NCBI GenBank assembly: GCA_902763155.1
Contig: CACWQS010000003.1
Location: 1 to 64,000 of the forward strand
Direction of reading: 5' to 3'
Origin: an uncultured Pseudomonadota bacterium
Lineage (GTDB): Bacteria; Pseudomonadota; Alphaproteobacteria; RF32; CAG-239
Length of the DNA: 64,000 nt
Positions 53,146-61,034 of the stretch are shown here, one piece after another (position 1 is the first letter of the stretch; each line of letters starts with the position of its first letter). A program made the translations under genes and the position numbers. The notes under the pieces were generated by a model that saw nothing but the letters and a program-made list of their open reading frames with translations, ran no database searches and had not been told where the DNA came from.

Positions 53146-53739
53146 ATGAATACAGATATTAAAGTGAGTCCGTCTCACGAATTACTTGAAGAACTTAAAA
53201 CAGCCGTTTTTAACTATGATTTTTTAGCCATAGAAGCATCTTTAAGAAAAGGTGCTAAATGCAATCTGCCGTATAATCATCAGGGTTGGACACCATTTCT
53301 TCGGGCTTGCAGAGAGTTTGATGAAACAGAGATTATAGAATTGTTTTTGAAACACGGTGCCAAAATCAACAGCAAAAACAAAGATGGTGAAACACCTCTG
53401 CATATTATGGCGCAGCATCGCAGTTCTTATGATTGTCTGGAATTGCTGATTGTTGAAGGTGCCAATGTGGATGCTCAAGACAATGACGGTTGGACACCGT
53501 TGATGAACGCCGTGCATCATCCGCAGGCAATGATACGCAAAGATGTGATTTATGGCTTGGCGCACAATTCGGACACTTCTATTAAGAATAAAGAAGGCAA
53601 GACCGCCTATGACATTGCAAAGGAAAACAAAGCCTTTGATGATGAAAAACTTTTGCTCATATTGAAGCCAGTTGATGACCTGACCGAAGACGATTGGCAC
53701 GAGATTTTTCAAAATGCTATGGGAGGAAACAATGAATAA
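53146..53739 (+). CDS. Ankyrin-repeat protein 2
   Basis: 197 aa with four clear ankyrin repeats: NHQGWTPFLRACREFDETEI, KDGETPLHIMAQHRSSYDCL, NDGWTPLMNAVHHPQAMIRK and KEGKTAYDIAKENKAFDDEK. No signal peptide. The consensus TPLH/TPLM and ANVD positions are well kept. AAGGAG precedes the ATG. First gene of an operon with the DUF3768 and DUF1737 genes; its stop overlaps the DUF3768 start by 8 nt. Confidence 0.85.
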   Translation: MNTDIKVSPSHELLEELKTAVFNYDFLAIEASLRKGAKCNLPYNHQGWTPFLRACREFDETEIIELFLKHGAKINSKNKDGETPLHIMAQHRSSYDCLELLIVEGANVDAQDNDGWTPLMNAVHHPQAMIRKDVIYGLAHNSDTSIKNKEGKTAYDIAKENKAFDDEKLLLILKPVDDLTEDDWHEIFQNAMGGNNE

Positions 53740-54052
53740 TAACATTGCCGCCCGTAATGATGCCTTTCGTAAGAATTTATCGCAAGGCACGTTGGTATTA
53801 ACGCAAGGCATTCGGAGCAATACCTCCGATGACATCAAGGAAATCATAACCAAAGTGCGAAACTTTGATACTTTTGATGAAAACAACGACCCTTACAATG
53901 AGCACGATTTTGGTGCTTTTGACTATAAAGGTAAAAAGGTTTTTTGGAAGATTGATTACTATGACCGCAAATTTCTGTATCTCTCGCCAGATGTGAGCAA
54001 TCCAAGGGTAACAAACAAAGTGATGACTATAATGTATGCGGAGGAATATTAG
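53732..54052 (+). CDS. DUF3768 family protein
   Basis: 106 aa from ATG 53732 (GGGAGG 6 nt upstream). It matches the family along its length: NIAARNDAFRKNL, VLTQGIRSN, VRNFDTFDENNDPYNEHDFG, FWKIDYYD, SPDVSNPRVTNKVMTIMYAE. DUF3768 proteins are small cytosolic proteins common on alphaproteobacterial plasmids and islands; the function is unknown. The ORF start at 53714 lies within the ankyrin gene and has no ribosome-binding site. Confidence 0.85.
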   Translation: MNNNIAARNDAFRKNLSQGTLVLTQGIRSNTSDDIKEIITKVRNFDTFDENNDPYNEHDFGAFDYKGKKVFWKIDYYDRKFLYLSPDVSNPRVTNKVMTIMYAEEY

Positions 54053-54053
54053 G

Positions 54054-54230
54054 ATGATAAAGTATGATGTAGTATGTGATACCTTCTTGGATGACCTGAT
54101 AAAAGCGGTCAATGAGAAAATCAAAAAAGGCTGGCAACTGGTTGGCGGAATAGCGACTATGACCCATCAGCCAAGATATACGGTTTTTTACCAAGCAATG
54201 ATTAAAGAAGTAAAACCCAAAGAGAAATAA
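54054..54230 (+). CDS. DUF1737 family protein
   Basis: 58 aa: MIKYDVVCDTFLDDLIKAVN, EKIKKGWQLVGGIATM, YTVFYQAMIKEV. The KxGWQxxGG and YQAM-K pattern is characteristic of DUF1737. It starts 1 nt after the DUF3768 stop, with AGG directly before. Function unknown; frequent on mobile elements. Confidence 0.8.
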   Translation: MIKYDVVCDTFLDDLIKAVNEKIKKGWQLVGGIATMTHQPRYTVFYQAMIKEVKPKEK

Positions 54231-54296
54231 CATTTTAGTGAGAAAGGCTGCGAGACTTAATTCCTTTCACTTGTAGCCTTTCATAGGAGACCGACT

Positions 54297-54881
54297 ATGA
54301 CTAACAGTGAATTTGTTGATGATAAGAAGATTAAAGACATTCTGACCTATATCCGCTCTATGAAGCACGCCGAGCAAATTCGGATGATGTTTCTTTGCAG
54401 CCTAAACGGTTTGAGAAGTATAAACTTTGCTTATTTGCAGGTCAAAGACTGTTACAATTCTGACCTCAAGCCGAAGGATGTTATCAATTTGGACTATGAT
54501 AAAAACAAGGGCAAGCATAAATGTTCATACTTTATGAATAGCCAGATGAAAAAAGAACTCTCTGACTATTTGAAGTATTTGCAGGGCAAATGGGGCGAAA
54601 GTTTAACGCCTGAAACATATCTTTTCACTTCGCAGAAATTAAATAAACCCTATAACCGAGTAAGCATTAGCCGCTTATTCAGTTCCATTTATAACAAGTT
54701 TGGAATCAAGGGAGCAAGCCATTTGGGGCGGCATTTGTTTGTTTCAAAATTGGTCAATGCAGGAGTGAATATTTGCATTGTGCAGCGGCTCGCAAATCAT
54801 AGTCAAATTTCAACAACTCAAAGATATTTTAATTATAATGAGCAAATGCTTGTAAATGCTGCAGAAAATGCCAAAATATAG
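54297..54881 (+). CDS. Minimal tyrosine recombinase (catalytic domain only)
   Basis: 194 aa. All catalytic positions of the integrase family are present: Arg40 (LNGLRSINFAYLQ), His142 and Arg145 (SHLGRHLFVSKLVNAG), His168 (QRLANHSQISTT) and Tyr177 (QRYFNY). The usual N-terminal SAM-like core-binding domain is missing; only about 15 residues precede the catalytic fold. It is separate from the island integrase at 56515, so it may resolve multimers or control another rearrangement. An inverted repeat GAAAGGCT/AGCCTTTC lies in its leader (54242-54284). Confidence 0.8.
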   Translation: MTNSEFVDDKKIKDILTYIRSMKHAEQIRMMFLCSLNGLRSINFAYLQVKDCYNSDLKPKDVINLDYDKNKGKHKCSYFMNSQMKKELSDYLKYLQGKWGESLTPETYLFTSQKLNKPYNRVSISRLFSSIYNKFGIKGASHLGRHLFVSKLVNAGVNICIVQRLANHSQISTTQRYFNYNEQMLVNAAENAKI

Positions 54882-54882
54882 T

Positions 54883-55254
54883 ATGAATAGACTATGGTTT
54901 TTGAGCCATTTTGACTGGATTTTTGCAAATCGGAGCAAAATTAAGACCAGACCGTGCGCAAATTTCATCGTCACGGGATTTGTGATTAACGCTTTCGCTT
55001 GCCCGTATTATGCCTACAAAATTGATAAAATTACACTCGGAAATTTAATTGACCTATGGGACAAAGGCTTTATTTATAAGGGATTTCCGCTAATTCATTA
55101 CCGAATTTCGCACGGCGATACATCTACCCACATTGCCTACATTTACCACGGAAAAGTTTTCCGTCACCGATTTTTATGGAATGATGAAAAAAAATATGTT
55201 CCAACAGAAGAAGTAAAATTGATTTTTCGCAATTTGCGAAAATCAAAACTATAA
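54883..55254 (+). CDS. Unrecognised basic protein
   Basis: About 123 aa (MNRLWFLSHFDWIFANRSKI; ISHGDTSTHIAYIYHGKVFR; EEVKLIFRNLRKSKL). One moderately hydrophobic stretch (ANFIVTGFVINAFACPYYAY). I chose ATG 54883, 1 bp after the recombinase stop, over 54856, which overlaps it. No Shine-Dalgarno is evident. Family unknown. Confidence 0.4.
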   Translation: MNRLWFLSHFDWIFANRSKIKTRPCANFIVTGFVINAFACPYYAYKIDKITLGNLIDLWDKGFIYKGFPLIHYRISHGDTSTHIAYIYHGKVFRHRFLWNDEKKYVPTEEVKLIFRNLRKSKL

Positions 55255-55355
55255 ATTTTTCAATGCAGATTGGTAACAATCCGACAGATTTTGCTTTAAT
55301 TTTTGGTAAAATTAAAATAAAATACCGCTAATTATAGCATAAAGGTATCTTATAT

Positions 55356-56090
55356 ATGGAATTTATAGTCGGATTTATAGTCCTTGCTGTTATCTTCTTT
55401 TTCAAACTCTATTCTCCTGATATAAAGGGAAAATGGGGAGAAATGAAGGTGGCCGGAATTTTATCTTTATTGCCGGAAGAAGATTATAAAGTTATCAATG
55501 ATGTAATTATACAAACAAACGGATATACTTCACAAATTGACCATATAGTTGTTTCAATCTATGGAATTTTTGTGATTGAAACTAAAAATTATTCCGGTTG
55601 GATAACCGGTTATGAAAATTCAAAGCAGTGGACACAGAATATTTTTGGCCATAAAAACTCATTTTATAATCCTATCAAGCAAAATAAGAGCCATATACTT
55701 GCTCTTAAGAACGAACTTTATATCATTGAGGACAATTTTATACCAATTATTGCTTTCTCCAGTAATTGTTCACTTAAAGTGGAGACCGAAACACCGATTA
55801 TCTATATCTCTCAAATTTATAGCGAAATAAAACGGCATACCGAGATTAAGTTTGATAAAACGCAGATAGATGGCATAGTTGAACGAATTAAAGCGATTAA
55901 CATAAATTCTCCGGATATGAAACAGCAGCACGTGGCCGAGATTAGAACTAATGTTCTGAAAGAAGCACTTAACGTACAACAAGGTATTTGTCCGAAATGT
56001 GGTGCACCATTAGTTTTACGAAAAGGAAGATATGGAGAATTCTACGGTTGCAGTAATTATCCGAGATGTCATTATACTCATTCGGAGTGA
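55356..56090 (+). CDS. Membrane-anchored NERD-domain nuclease with topoisomerase-type zinc finger
   Basis: 244 aa. An N-terminal membrane span ([16 protein letters not shown], 4-19), then a NERD domain: [33 protein letters not shown] with Asp62, Glu75 and Lys77 as the restriction-endonuclease-like catalytic set, and [22 protein letters not shown]-terminal zinc finger of the topoisomerase type ([20 protein letters not shown], then CSNYPRCHY, about 213-240). NERD proteins are predicted nucleases linked to DNA processing and mobile elements. Single gene with its own leader. Confidence 0.85.
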   Translation: MEFIVGFIVLAVIFFFKLYSPDIKGKWGEMKVAGILSLLPEEDYKVINDVIIQTNGYTSQIDHIVVSIYGIFVIETKNYSGWITGYENSKQWTQNIFGHKNSFYNPIKQNKSHILALKNELYIIEDNFIPIIAFSSNCSLKVETETPIIYISQIYSEIKRHTEIKFDKTQIDGIVERIKAININSPDMKQQHVAEIRTNVLKEALNVQQGICPKCGAPLVLRKGRYGEFYGCSNYPRCHYTHSE

Positions 56091-56153
56091 TTAACATAAT
56101 AACAAATATGACCCGAAATAATTTTTGAGACCAAAATCGCTCAAATTTAAAAA

Positions 56154-56283
56154 TGTTAAAGAATGTTCATTTTTTAACATTATCTTGGAAAAGCCCTAAA
56201 ATACTATAGTTTTGAAAATGGCAAAAATACCTCAAACAAAAAAATGTTAAACTTTATGCGGATTTGCAGGAAAGTTTAACATT
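56154..56283. repeat. Two TGTTAAA inverted repeats at the right of the cargo
   Basis: AATGTTAAA/TTTAACATT at about 56154-56182 and TGTTAAACTTT/AAAGTTTAACA at 56246-56283. The second is duplicated near 712-755 beside the truncated gene copy. The second hairpin is a likely terminator for the integrase operon. Confidence 0.6.
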
Positions 56284-56290
56284 TTGCAAT

Positions 56291-56518
56291 TTAGTAACCG
56301 ATTTTTTCCATATCAACATATCTTGCAACAATATCGGTAATGGTGTCATAAACTTCACCAGCAGGAATTTCCGTTCGTGGGTCAGATTTATCCCATTTGC
56401 GAGCCTGCTTAATTACTTCACTTAAAGCATAGGCAATTTCTTCTGATTGCTGAAATGTTCGTAATTTCATTAAATCAAAGTTTTCGCTGTCTGTATCAAA
56501 TTCATATGTTATTTTCAT
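56291..56518 (-). CDS. 75-aa protein coupled to the integrase
   Basis: MKITYEFDTDSENFDLMKLR, then QQSEEIAYALSEVIKQARKW, then a C-terminal helix ending VDMEKIGY. Acidic and helical, with no HTH seen, so it is not an obvious excisionase. Its ATG overlaps the integrase stop as ATGA, so it is made from the same message. A partial copy lies at 761-895. It may help recombination directionality or be a small nuclease-associated phage-type protein; no family recognised. Confidence 0.6.
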   Translation of the reverse strand: MKITYEFDTDSENFDLMKLRTFQQSEEIAYALSEVIKQARKWDKSDPRTEIPAGEVYDTITDIVARYVDMEKIGY

Positions 56519-58371
56519 TTTTTCTCTTTCTTTTTCTTGGCAAAGTCCAGAGTTCTATCCACGTTCGGATAGAGGCGATATTGCAGGGCAAGGCGAGGGG
56601 TAATTTGCCGTTCCCTGATTTTCTTCAAATTTTCATCCAAGAACGGAAACTTTAATTTGCAGAGTTCGTTATAAAGCACATTTATCTTAAAGTTTGAACC
56701 ATAAGTGCGCTCGCCTGTATCTTGTCCTTCCCAACCACAAATCGCATTTTGGTATTCTTGCGGAATGCCTGCATCTCTGAGTTCTGGCTTCACTAGATGC
56801 CTGAAACTATGAAACACTTTTCGTTTGCTCTTAATTCCGAGTTCATCCAAATATCTACCAAACCACTTGGACATCTTGTCGGTATAGTGGTTAGCATCCG
56901 AATAAGAGAGTTGATAGAATAGGCGTTCCTTACGCTTTGCCCGAACTGACATATAGTATTCTTCAAATCCCATTTCCATTACTTTTGGATGTATAGGCAC
57001 GATTCTTTTGGAAGATTTGTTTTTAATATGTTGGTCTTTGCGTTCATCCGTGAACAACATATAATAAATCTTGCCTTCTTTCTTGATGTCATCAAGGTAA
57101 AGTTGGCACAATTCGTTTAGACGGGCACCAGAGAATAACGCCATCAGCGGAATAAAGTAACGGAAAGCAAATTGTTCGTCTTGTCTGTAAGGGTAGGTCT
57201 CCGGATTAAAAATCTTCTTTAACTCGGCTTTGGTGAACGGGTCATAACTCTCACGAGTTTCTCGGCTCGGTATTTCTAACTGCACATTTAATGCTAAACT
57301 TACATAACCTTTTCGTTGAGCATACGTTAAAAACTCTTTGAAAGAACGTAAATATTTCTTCACTGTGGTCGTAGAAATGTTCTTTTCCGTTATGTCTTCC
57401 GTCAGGCAGTTTTTGAGTTTCTTTTTCTTATAAAGGTCGGTCTTTTTCCAGTTCTTCGGAATGTAATAAACCTTCTGCGAGATAAAATCACAATCCTTGG
57501 CGGTCAAGTTCTCAACATACTTCTTGTCAATCATATCAAAAATGGCTTCAAGACAAGTATAATCCTTCTGTAGCGTAAGGTCACCCGTGCCTTTAATCTG
57601 CTGCTTGTATTCCTTAAACTTCTTAAATAGGGTTTGCCAATGTGTTTTGACTTGTGGCGCACGAACCGTATTGGCTGCACGCTCTTCCTCAATATAACTC
57701 AAACAGCGCTCAATCACGGCAGGAATGTAGAAGTTGCGATTATCCGTAACAATGGCTTCCGCACGATTTTGAGCGTATTCATCCGCCATTTTCATACCAT
57801 TTTCCAGTTTATCCAGCCATTCTGGACGGGCTTTATCGGGTTCAATGGCATTTTTCTTGACCGTGCGCTTCAAGAAATCAAATACTGACGGCGGAATACG
57901 TTTGTTATTCTTCATTGCCATCACATATTTCTTCACAAAACTGATAATTTGCTCGTCCTTGAATTCTTCATAGGAACCGTGAAAGTCAGATTTATCATAG
58001 TTTCGCTCATCAAGCATCGTGATTTCAGGAGCGCAAGGGGACATCTTGCCGTTTTTAATCTGATAATACGAATCGTCCAGTTTATCTTGAATTTCCTTGA
58101 TTCGTTGAGATATGATATTCTCAATATCATCTTGCGATAAATGCAGTTTTCCGTTCTTAATTTCCATCACCAGCCACCTTATGTCATTGAGAAGCGTATC
58201 ATACTTGAAACTTTCTCGTTTTACCAAGTGTATAGCGATATTATAGTCGTTAGTGTTTAAAGAATACCTAATATACTCTTTATCAAAAAACTGTCTCACC
58301 CATAAGGGTATCCAATACCTAAAATAAAAGGTATGTTTTCTGCGTTCTAAATGGTTATATTTTAGGGCCAT
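56515..58371 (-). CDS. int: Tyrosine integrase of element 2 (DUF6538-type N-terminus)
   Basis: 618 aa. The N-terminus (YNHLERRKHTFYFRYWIPLW) matches DUF6538-type integrases. The C-terminal catalytic domain has Arg near 420 (LFSGARLNELCQLYL), the Lys hairpin (KSSKRIVPIHPKVM), FHSFRHLVKPELRDAG near 522-537, GWEGQD and the nucleophile Tyr near 555 (GERTYGSNF). It abuts the tRNA-Gln attachment site with the ATG only 1 bp from the arm-type repeats; GGGTGAG within the repeats serves as its ribosome-binding site, so integrase binding could block its own expression. It is expected to integrate and, with a partner, excise the 28.7-kb island. Confidence 0.92.
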   Translation of the reverse strand: MALKYNHLERRKHTFYFRYWIPLWVRQFFDKEYIRYSLNTNDYNIAIHLVKRESFKYDTLLNDIRWLVMEIKNGKLHLSQDDIENIISQRIKEIQDKLDDSYYQIKNGKMSPCAPEITMLDERNYDKSDFHGSYEEFKDEQIISFVKKYVMAMKNNKRIPPSVFDFLKRTVKKNAIEPDKARPEWLDKLENGMKMADEYAQNRAEAIVTDNRNFYIPAVIERCLSYIEEERAANTVRAPQVKTHWQTLFKKFKEYKQQIKGTGDLTLQKDYTCLEAIFDMIDKKYVENLTAKDCDFISQKVYYIPKNWKKTDLYKKKKLKNCLTEDITEKNISTTTVKKYLRSFKEFLTYAQRKGYVSLALNVQLEIPSRETRESYDPFTKAELKKIFNPETYPYRQDEQFAFRYFIPLMALFSGARLNELCQLYLDDIKKEGKIYYMLFTDERKDQHIKNKSSKRIVPIHPKVMEMGFEEYYMSVRAKRKERLFYQLSYSDANHYTDKMSKWFGRYLDELGIKSKRKVFHSFRHLVKPELRDAGIPQEYQNAICGWEGQDTGERTYGSNFKINVLYNELCKLKFPFLDENLKKIRERQITPRLALQYRLYPNVDRTLDFAKKKKEKK

Positions 58372-58394
58372 ACTGTCTCACCCAACTGTCTCAC
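58372..58394 (+). repeat. Integrase arm-type direct repeats, right end of element 2
   Basis: ACTGTCTCAC at 58372 and 58385 (13-bp period), ending 87 bp before the core repeat at 58481; identical decamers to those at 29873 and 29886. Confidence 0.75.
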
Positions 58395-58441
58395 TTGTGC
58401 CAAAATACTAAAAAAGCGCTATTTAGGGGTGATTTAAACAC

Positions 58442-58468
58442 AAAAAATCCCTGAAAAATCAGGGATTT
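58442..58468 (-). terminator. Terminator of tRNA-Gln
   Basis: AAATCCCTGA-TTTT-TCAGGGATTTTTT on the minus strand, 11 bp after the tRNA 3' end. Confidence 0.85.
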
Positions 58469-58479
58469 ATCAAATTTAT

Positions 58480-58554
58480 TGGCTGGGGCGGCTGGATTCG
58501 AACCAACGAATGTCGGCACCAAAAGCCGATGCCTTACCACTTGGCGACGCCCCA
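58480..58554 (-). tRNA. tRNA-Gln (anticodon TTG)
   Basis: 75 nt including encoded CCA. Acceptor stem TGGGGCG/CGCCCCA, anticodon loop CTTTTGG (anticodon TTG, Gln), T-arm with GGTTCGAATCC. Its 3' 16 nt form the core of the island attachment site and are restored by the element, so the tRNA is intact. Confidence 0.97.
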
Positions 58555-58870
58555 ATATCTTTTGGTAAGCATATACATAAAATAAATTTTTCCTAATTGC
58601 AAGAACTTTTTTATGTTTTTTGCAAAATTTTTTTGCTGTTCGTTTTTCTCAAATATTTCGGTGAAGAAATCGACATCAACCAATATAACGGAGAGACTAT
58701 TAATGTTGTAAACATTGGGTTTGACTATTAGATGCTGAACGACATTACTTTAGCGTTTTCATATTCATTCTTTTTAAAATTCAAGACTTTCTGCAATATA
58801 ATTAATGAGAAATCTTGCTGAATAAATCAAATATATATCGGACTTTTTATTTTAATTAAATAAAAACATA
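58555..58870. other. AT-rich chromosomal spacer
   Basis: No ORF. The region between tRNA-Gln and the acyl carrier protein promoter is AT-rich with no repeats that I can support. Confidence 0.5.
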
Positions 58871-58899
58871 TTGACAAAAAATAAGTTAGTTGCTATCCT
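58871..58899 (+). promoter_or_regulatory. Promoter of the acyl carrier protein gene
   Basis: TTGACA at 58871 and TATCCT at 58894 with a 17-bp spacer; a leader of about 55 nt follows. Confidence 0.7.
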
Positions 58900-58931
58900 A
58901 AGAGAAGGATAATTTATTATTAATTTAATTT

Positions 58932-58948
58932 CCGCGTAAGGAGCGCGG
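58932..58948 (+). promoter_or_regulatory. Leader hairpin presenting the Shine-Dalgarno in its loop
   Basis: CCGCG-TAAGGAG-CGCGG: a 5-bp GC stem with the complete ribosome-binding site as the loop, in the leader of the acyl carrier protein gene. Confidence 0.6.
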
Positions 58949-58961
58949 GTTACTATTGGGT

Positions 58962-59243
58962 ATGGAAAAACAAGTGAAAATTACCGTGGCTGATGTTTGT
59001 CCACTCATTGATGAAATCTGTGTTAAATCGGCTCATCTCGATGCTGATGGTATAGGGCAGTCAAAATTGCACCGTGATTTAGGTCTTGATAGTATCGACA
59101 TTGTTCGATTGCTGCAAGGTATCGAACATCTCGATAAGATGCATGGCTATGTAGTGGATGAGAGTGTTGCTGATTCACTTTATCCGGAAATTACCGGGCG
59201 CGAATTTGTTAATGCAGTTAATAAAAACATCAGACTGCGCTAA
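58962..59243 (+). CDS. Acyl carrier protein-like protein
   Basis: 93 aa. The phosphopantetheine site is GLDSIDIVRLLQGIE with Ser44; helices before and after match the four-helix ACP fold, with a longer than usual N-terminus. It would carry acyl chains as thioesters in fatty-acid, lipid or secondary metabolism. The general acpP is usually more acidic and sits in a fab cluster, so this is probably a specialised ACP. The start could be TTG 58956 (11 nt after AAGGAG) or ATG 58962. A terminator follows. Confidence 0.75.
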   Translation: MEKQVKITVADVCPLIDEICVKSAHLDADGIGQSKLHRDLGLDSIDIVRLLQGIEHLDKMHGYVVDESVADSLYPEITGREFVNAVNKNIRLR

Positions 59244-59250
59244 AAATTAT

Positions 59251-59287
59251 CGAAGCGGCGGTATAAAAACCGTCGCTTTCGTTTTTT
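59251..59287 (+). terminator. Terminator after the acyl carrier protein gene
   Basis: GAAGCGGCGGT-ATAAAA-ACCGTCGCTTTC hairpin with one mismatch, followed by TTTTTT. Confidence 0.8.
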
Positions 59288-59345
59288 GTATTAGCTTGAA
59301 AATTTGTAAGCTTAGTATATATGTATCTCCGAAAAGGAGGATAAA

Positions 59346-60071
59346 ATGGCTATATCTAAATCTTGGGTCTATAATTATGCCGATAAATGCGAGTGCTCCG
59401 ATGATGATAATTGCGGTTGCACCTATCCGGCAAATATGGCTCGGAATTATACGGCAAATATCAGTAATCGTGTGCGTTCGGCGTATGAGTATAATCACAT
59501 GAGAGTAGGGGAATTGGCGCTTAACTGGTCGGCACCTGCAGTGTTTGCTGACAGTAGCACCAGTGAAGATTTTCGTTTTTTTGATTATATCAGTGGCAGT
59601 TATGCTTTGTTGGTGTTTTATCGGGCTGATTTTTCGGCAATCTGCCCGAAAGAGATTACTGAATTTAATCAATCGTATGAAGAATTTATGAAACGAGGAG
59701 TAAAGTTGGTTGCGGTTAGTATTGATACACTGACGGCACATCAGACATGGCGGCGTATGTCTTTTGCTGAGGGTGGGGTAGGAGAAGTGCAATTTCCACT
59801 GGTTTCAGATGTTAATAAACGCATCAGTCTTGAATATGGTGTGTTGCGAGAAGACGGCATGGCGCAACGCGCAAGCTTTTTAATAGATAAAGAGTTTGTG
59901 GTACGTTATGCTGCGGTATATGATAAGCAAATAATCCGTAATATCAACGAAACGTTGCGGGTGATTGATACATTAATTGATGCAGATAAAGCTAAATGCA
60001 AAGGTCTGGAATGTTGGATGCGCCAAAACGAAGAAAATAATGAAGTCCTTGAGCGGCAAATAGATTGGTAA
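59346..60071 (+). CDS. Peroxiredoxin (AhpC/TSA family) with Cys-rich N-terminal extension
   Basis: 241 aa. Thioredoxin-fold peroxiredoxin: VGELALNWSAPAVF, then FYRADFSAICPKEITEF with peroxidatic Cys100 (usual motif FTFVCPTEI), VAVSIDTLTAHQTW, FPLVSDVNKRISLEYGV and RASFLIDKEFVVRYAAVYD. A C-terminal Cys (KGLECWMRQ) is the likely resolving residue, as in typical 2-Cys enzymes. Unusual: about 50 extra N-terminal residues with a Cys/Asp cluster (DKCECSDDDNCGCTYP), possibly metal-binding. It reduces hydrogen peroxide and organic peroxides in the cytosol. AAAAGGAGG precedes the ATG. Confidence 0.85.
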   Translation: MAISKSWVYNYADKCECSDDDNCGCTYPANMARNYTANISNRVRSAYEYNHMRVGELALNWSAPAVFADSSTSEDFRFFDYISGSYALLVFYRADFSAICPKEITEFNQSYEEFMKRGVKLVAVSIDTLTAHQTWRRMSFAEGGVGEVQFPLVSDVNKRISLEYGVLREDGMAQRASFLIDKEFVVRYAAVYDKQIIRNINETLRVIDTLIDADKAKCKGLECWMRQNEENNEVLERQIDW

Positions 60072-60083
60072 TAAGAAAAATTA

Positions 60084-60947
60084 TTACAGCGGGCATTGAA
60101 CTCCTTGTTTTTTCTTATCTTCGCGTTTTTTCAAAATATCCAAATCGCGCTCGGTGGCAATTTTGTTCAAAATAGTCTTAATCACACAATCAATCTCTTT
60201 ACCTTCGCGATAATCAGCCGCTAAAGCGAAGTTGACGCGGTCTTCTTTGAGCAATTTAATTGCTTTATTTTTTGCTCTGGAGCGTGGTTTATAGACGGCG
60301 ATAGTTGTTCCGCCATGATTTTTAACCATTTTCATTGACGGAATATCAGTCATGCCGTCTCCGAAATAAATAATGCGGGAATACGGGATACGTCTGGTTT
60401 CGTCGGGAGTATATTCATTAACTGCTTTGTCATCATACTTACCCAAACCTTTGTTAATTTTGGATAGATATTGCACTTTACCTGAATAGTTTATCGCTCG
60501 TGCCGGCCAGACAGGTAGTCCGTCTTCGCCATAAGCAAAAGCGCAACCATAGACTTCTTTGAAAAATTTACGAATACTGCAACCGGAGATGATTTCCTCA
60601 TATCCGGAAGAAATGATATAGTGTTCAATATCCAAATCAAGGTAACGTCCATATTTATTGATGCGTTCGAACCAATTTTCCACACCATTAAAAAACACTA
60701 CAAAAGTACCGCAACTGGCTAAGTTATCTCTTGTCAGGCGCAAGCCTTTTTCTTCTGCCATTTTCTTAAAGTAATACATGCTTCCGGTTACTTGATCAAC
60801 ACCGTTTTGCGCCGACCAAGCATTAGCTTCGCGCCAAAAATCGTCCGGCTTCATACCCAGTTCCGGAATTAAAAAATAATCCTGCATATAAGTTGTGCTG
60901 AGAGTTTCATCAAAATCATACACAAATGCGACTTTTGTTCTTTTCAT
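60084..60947 (-). CDS. HAD-superfamily phosphatase
   Basis: 287 aa from ATG 60947 (AGAGGTAATAAC upstream); the ORF start at 60989 lacks support. HAD motifs: I VAFVYDFDETLS (nucleophile Asp11, acid Asp13), II HYIISSGYEEII, III Lys in SGKVQYLSKI, IV IIYFGDGMTDIPSMK. A long cap lies between motifs I and II. It resembles phosphoserine-phosphatase-like HAD hydrolases; the substrate cannot be told. Convergent with the peroxiredoxin gene, 12 bp apart. Confidence 0.8.
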   Translation of the reverse strand: MKRTKVAFVYDFDETLSTTYMQDYFLIPELGMKPDDFWREANAWSAQNGVDQVTGSMYYFKKMAEEKGLRLTRDNLASCGTFVVFFNGVENWFERINKYGRYLDLDIEHYIISSGYEEIISGCSIRKFFKEVYGCAFAYGEDGLPVWPARAINYSGKVQYLSKINKGLGKYDDKAVNEYTPDETRRIPYSRIIYFGDGMTDIPSMKMVKNHGGTTIAVYKPRSRAKNKAIKLLKEDRVNFALAADYREGKEIDCVIKTILNKIATERDLDILKKREDKKKQGVQCPL

Positions 60948-61034
60948 GTTATTACCTCTTGCATTTTTAATGAAGATAATATACAACAAAGTAATTAATA
61001 ATTAGTCAACGTGTAAGTAAAAGAGGAAAAAATT

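Larger units (their letters stand above)
29783..58496. mobile_element. Integrated element 2: 28.7-kb tRNA-Gln island carrying BREX
   Basis: Flanked by 16-bp exact direct repeats of the tRNA-Gln 3' end. The integrase gene adjoins the tRNA, and matching pairs of arm-type repeats lie about 90 bp inside each end. Cargo: hipBA, the complete BREX operon, serine recombinases, ankyrin proteins, DUF3768/DUF1737 proteins, an iteron-like locus and a NERD nuclease. No conjugation or phage structural genes are visible, so it is an integrative island of unknown transfer route. Confidence 0.8.

Noticed and set aside
56291..56518. Excisionase for the island integrase
   Set aside because: Coupling to int is suggestive, but no helix-turn-helix or winged-helix signature is visible, so the function is left open.
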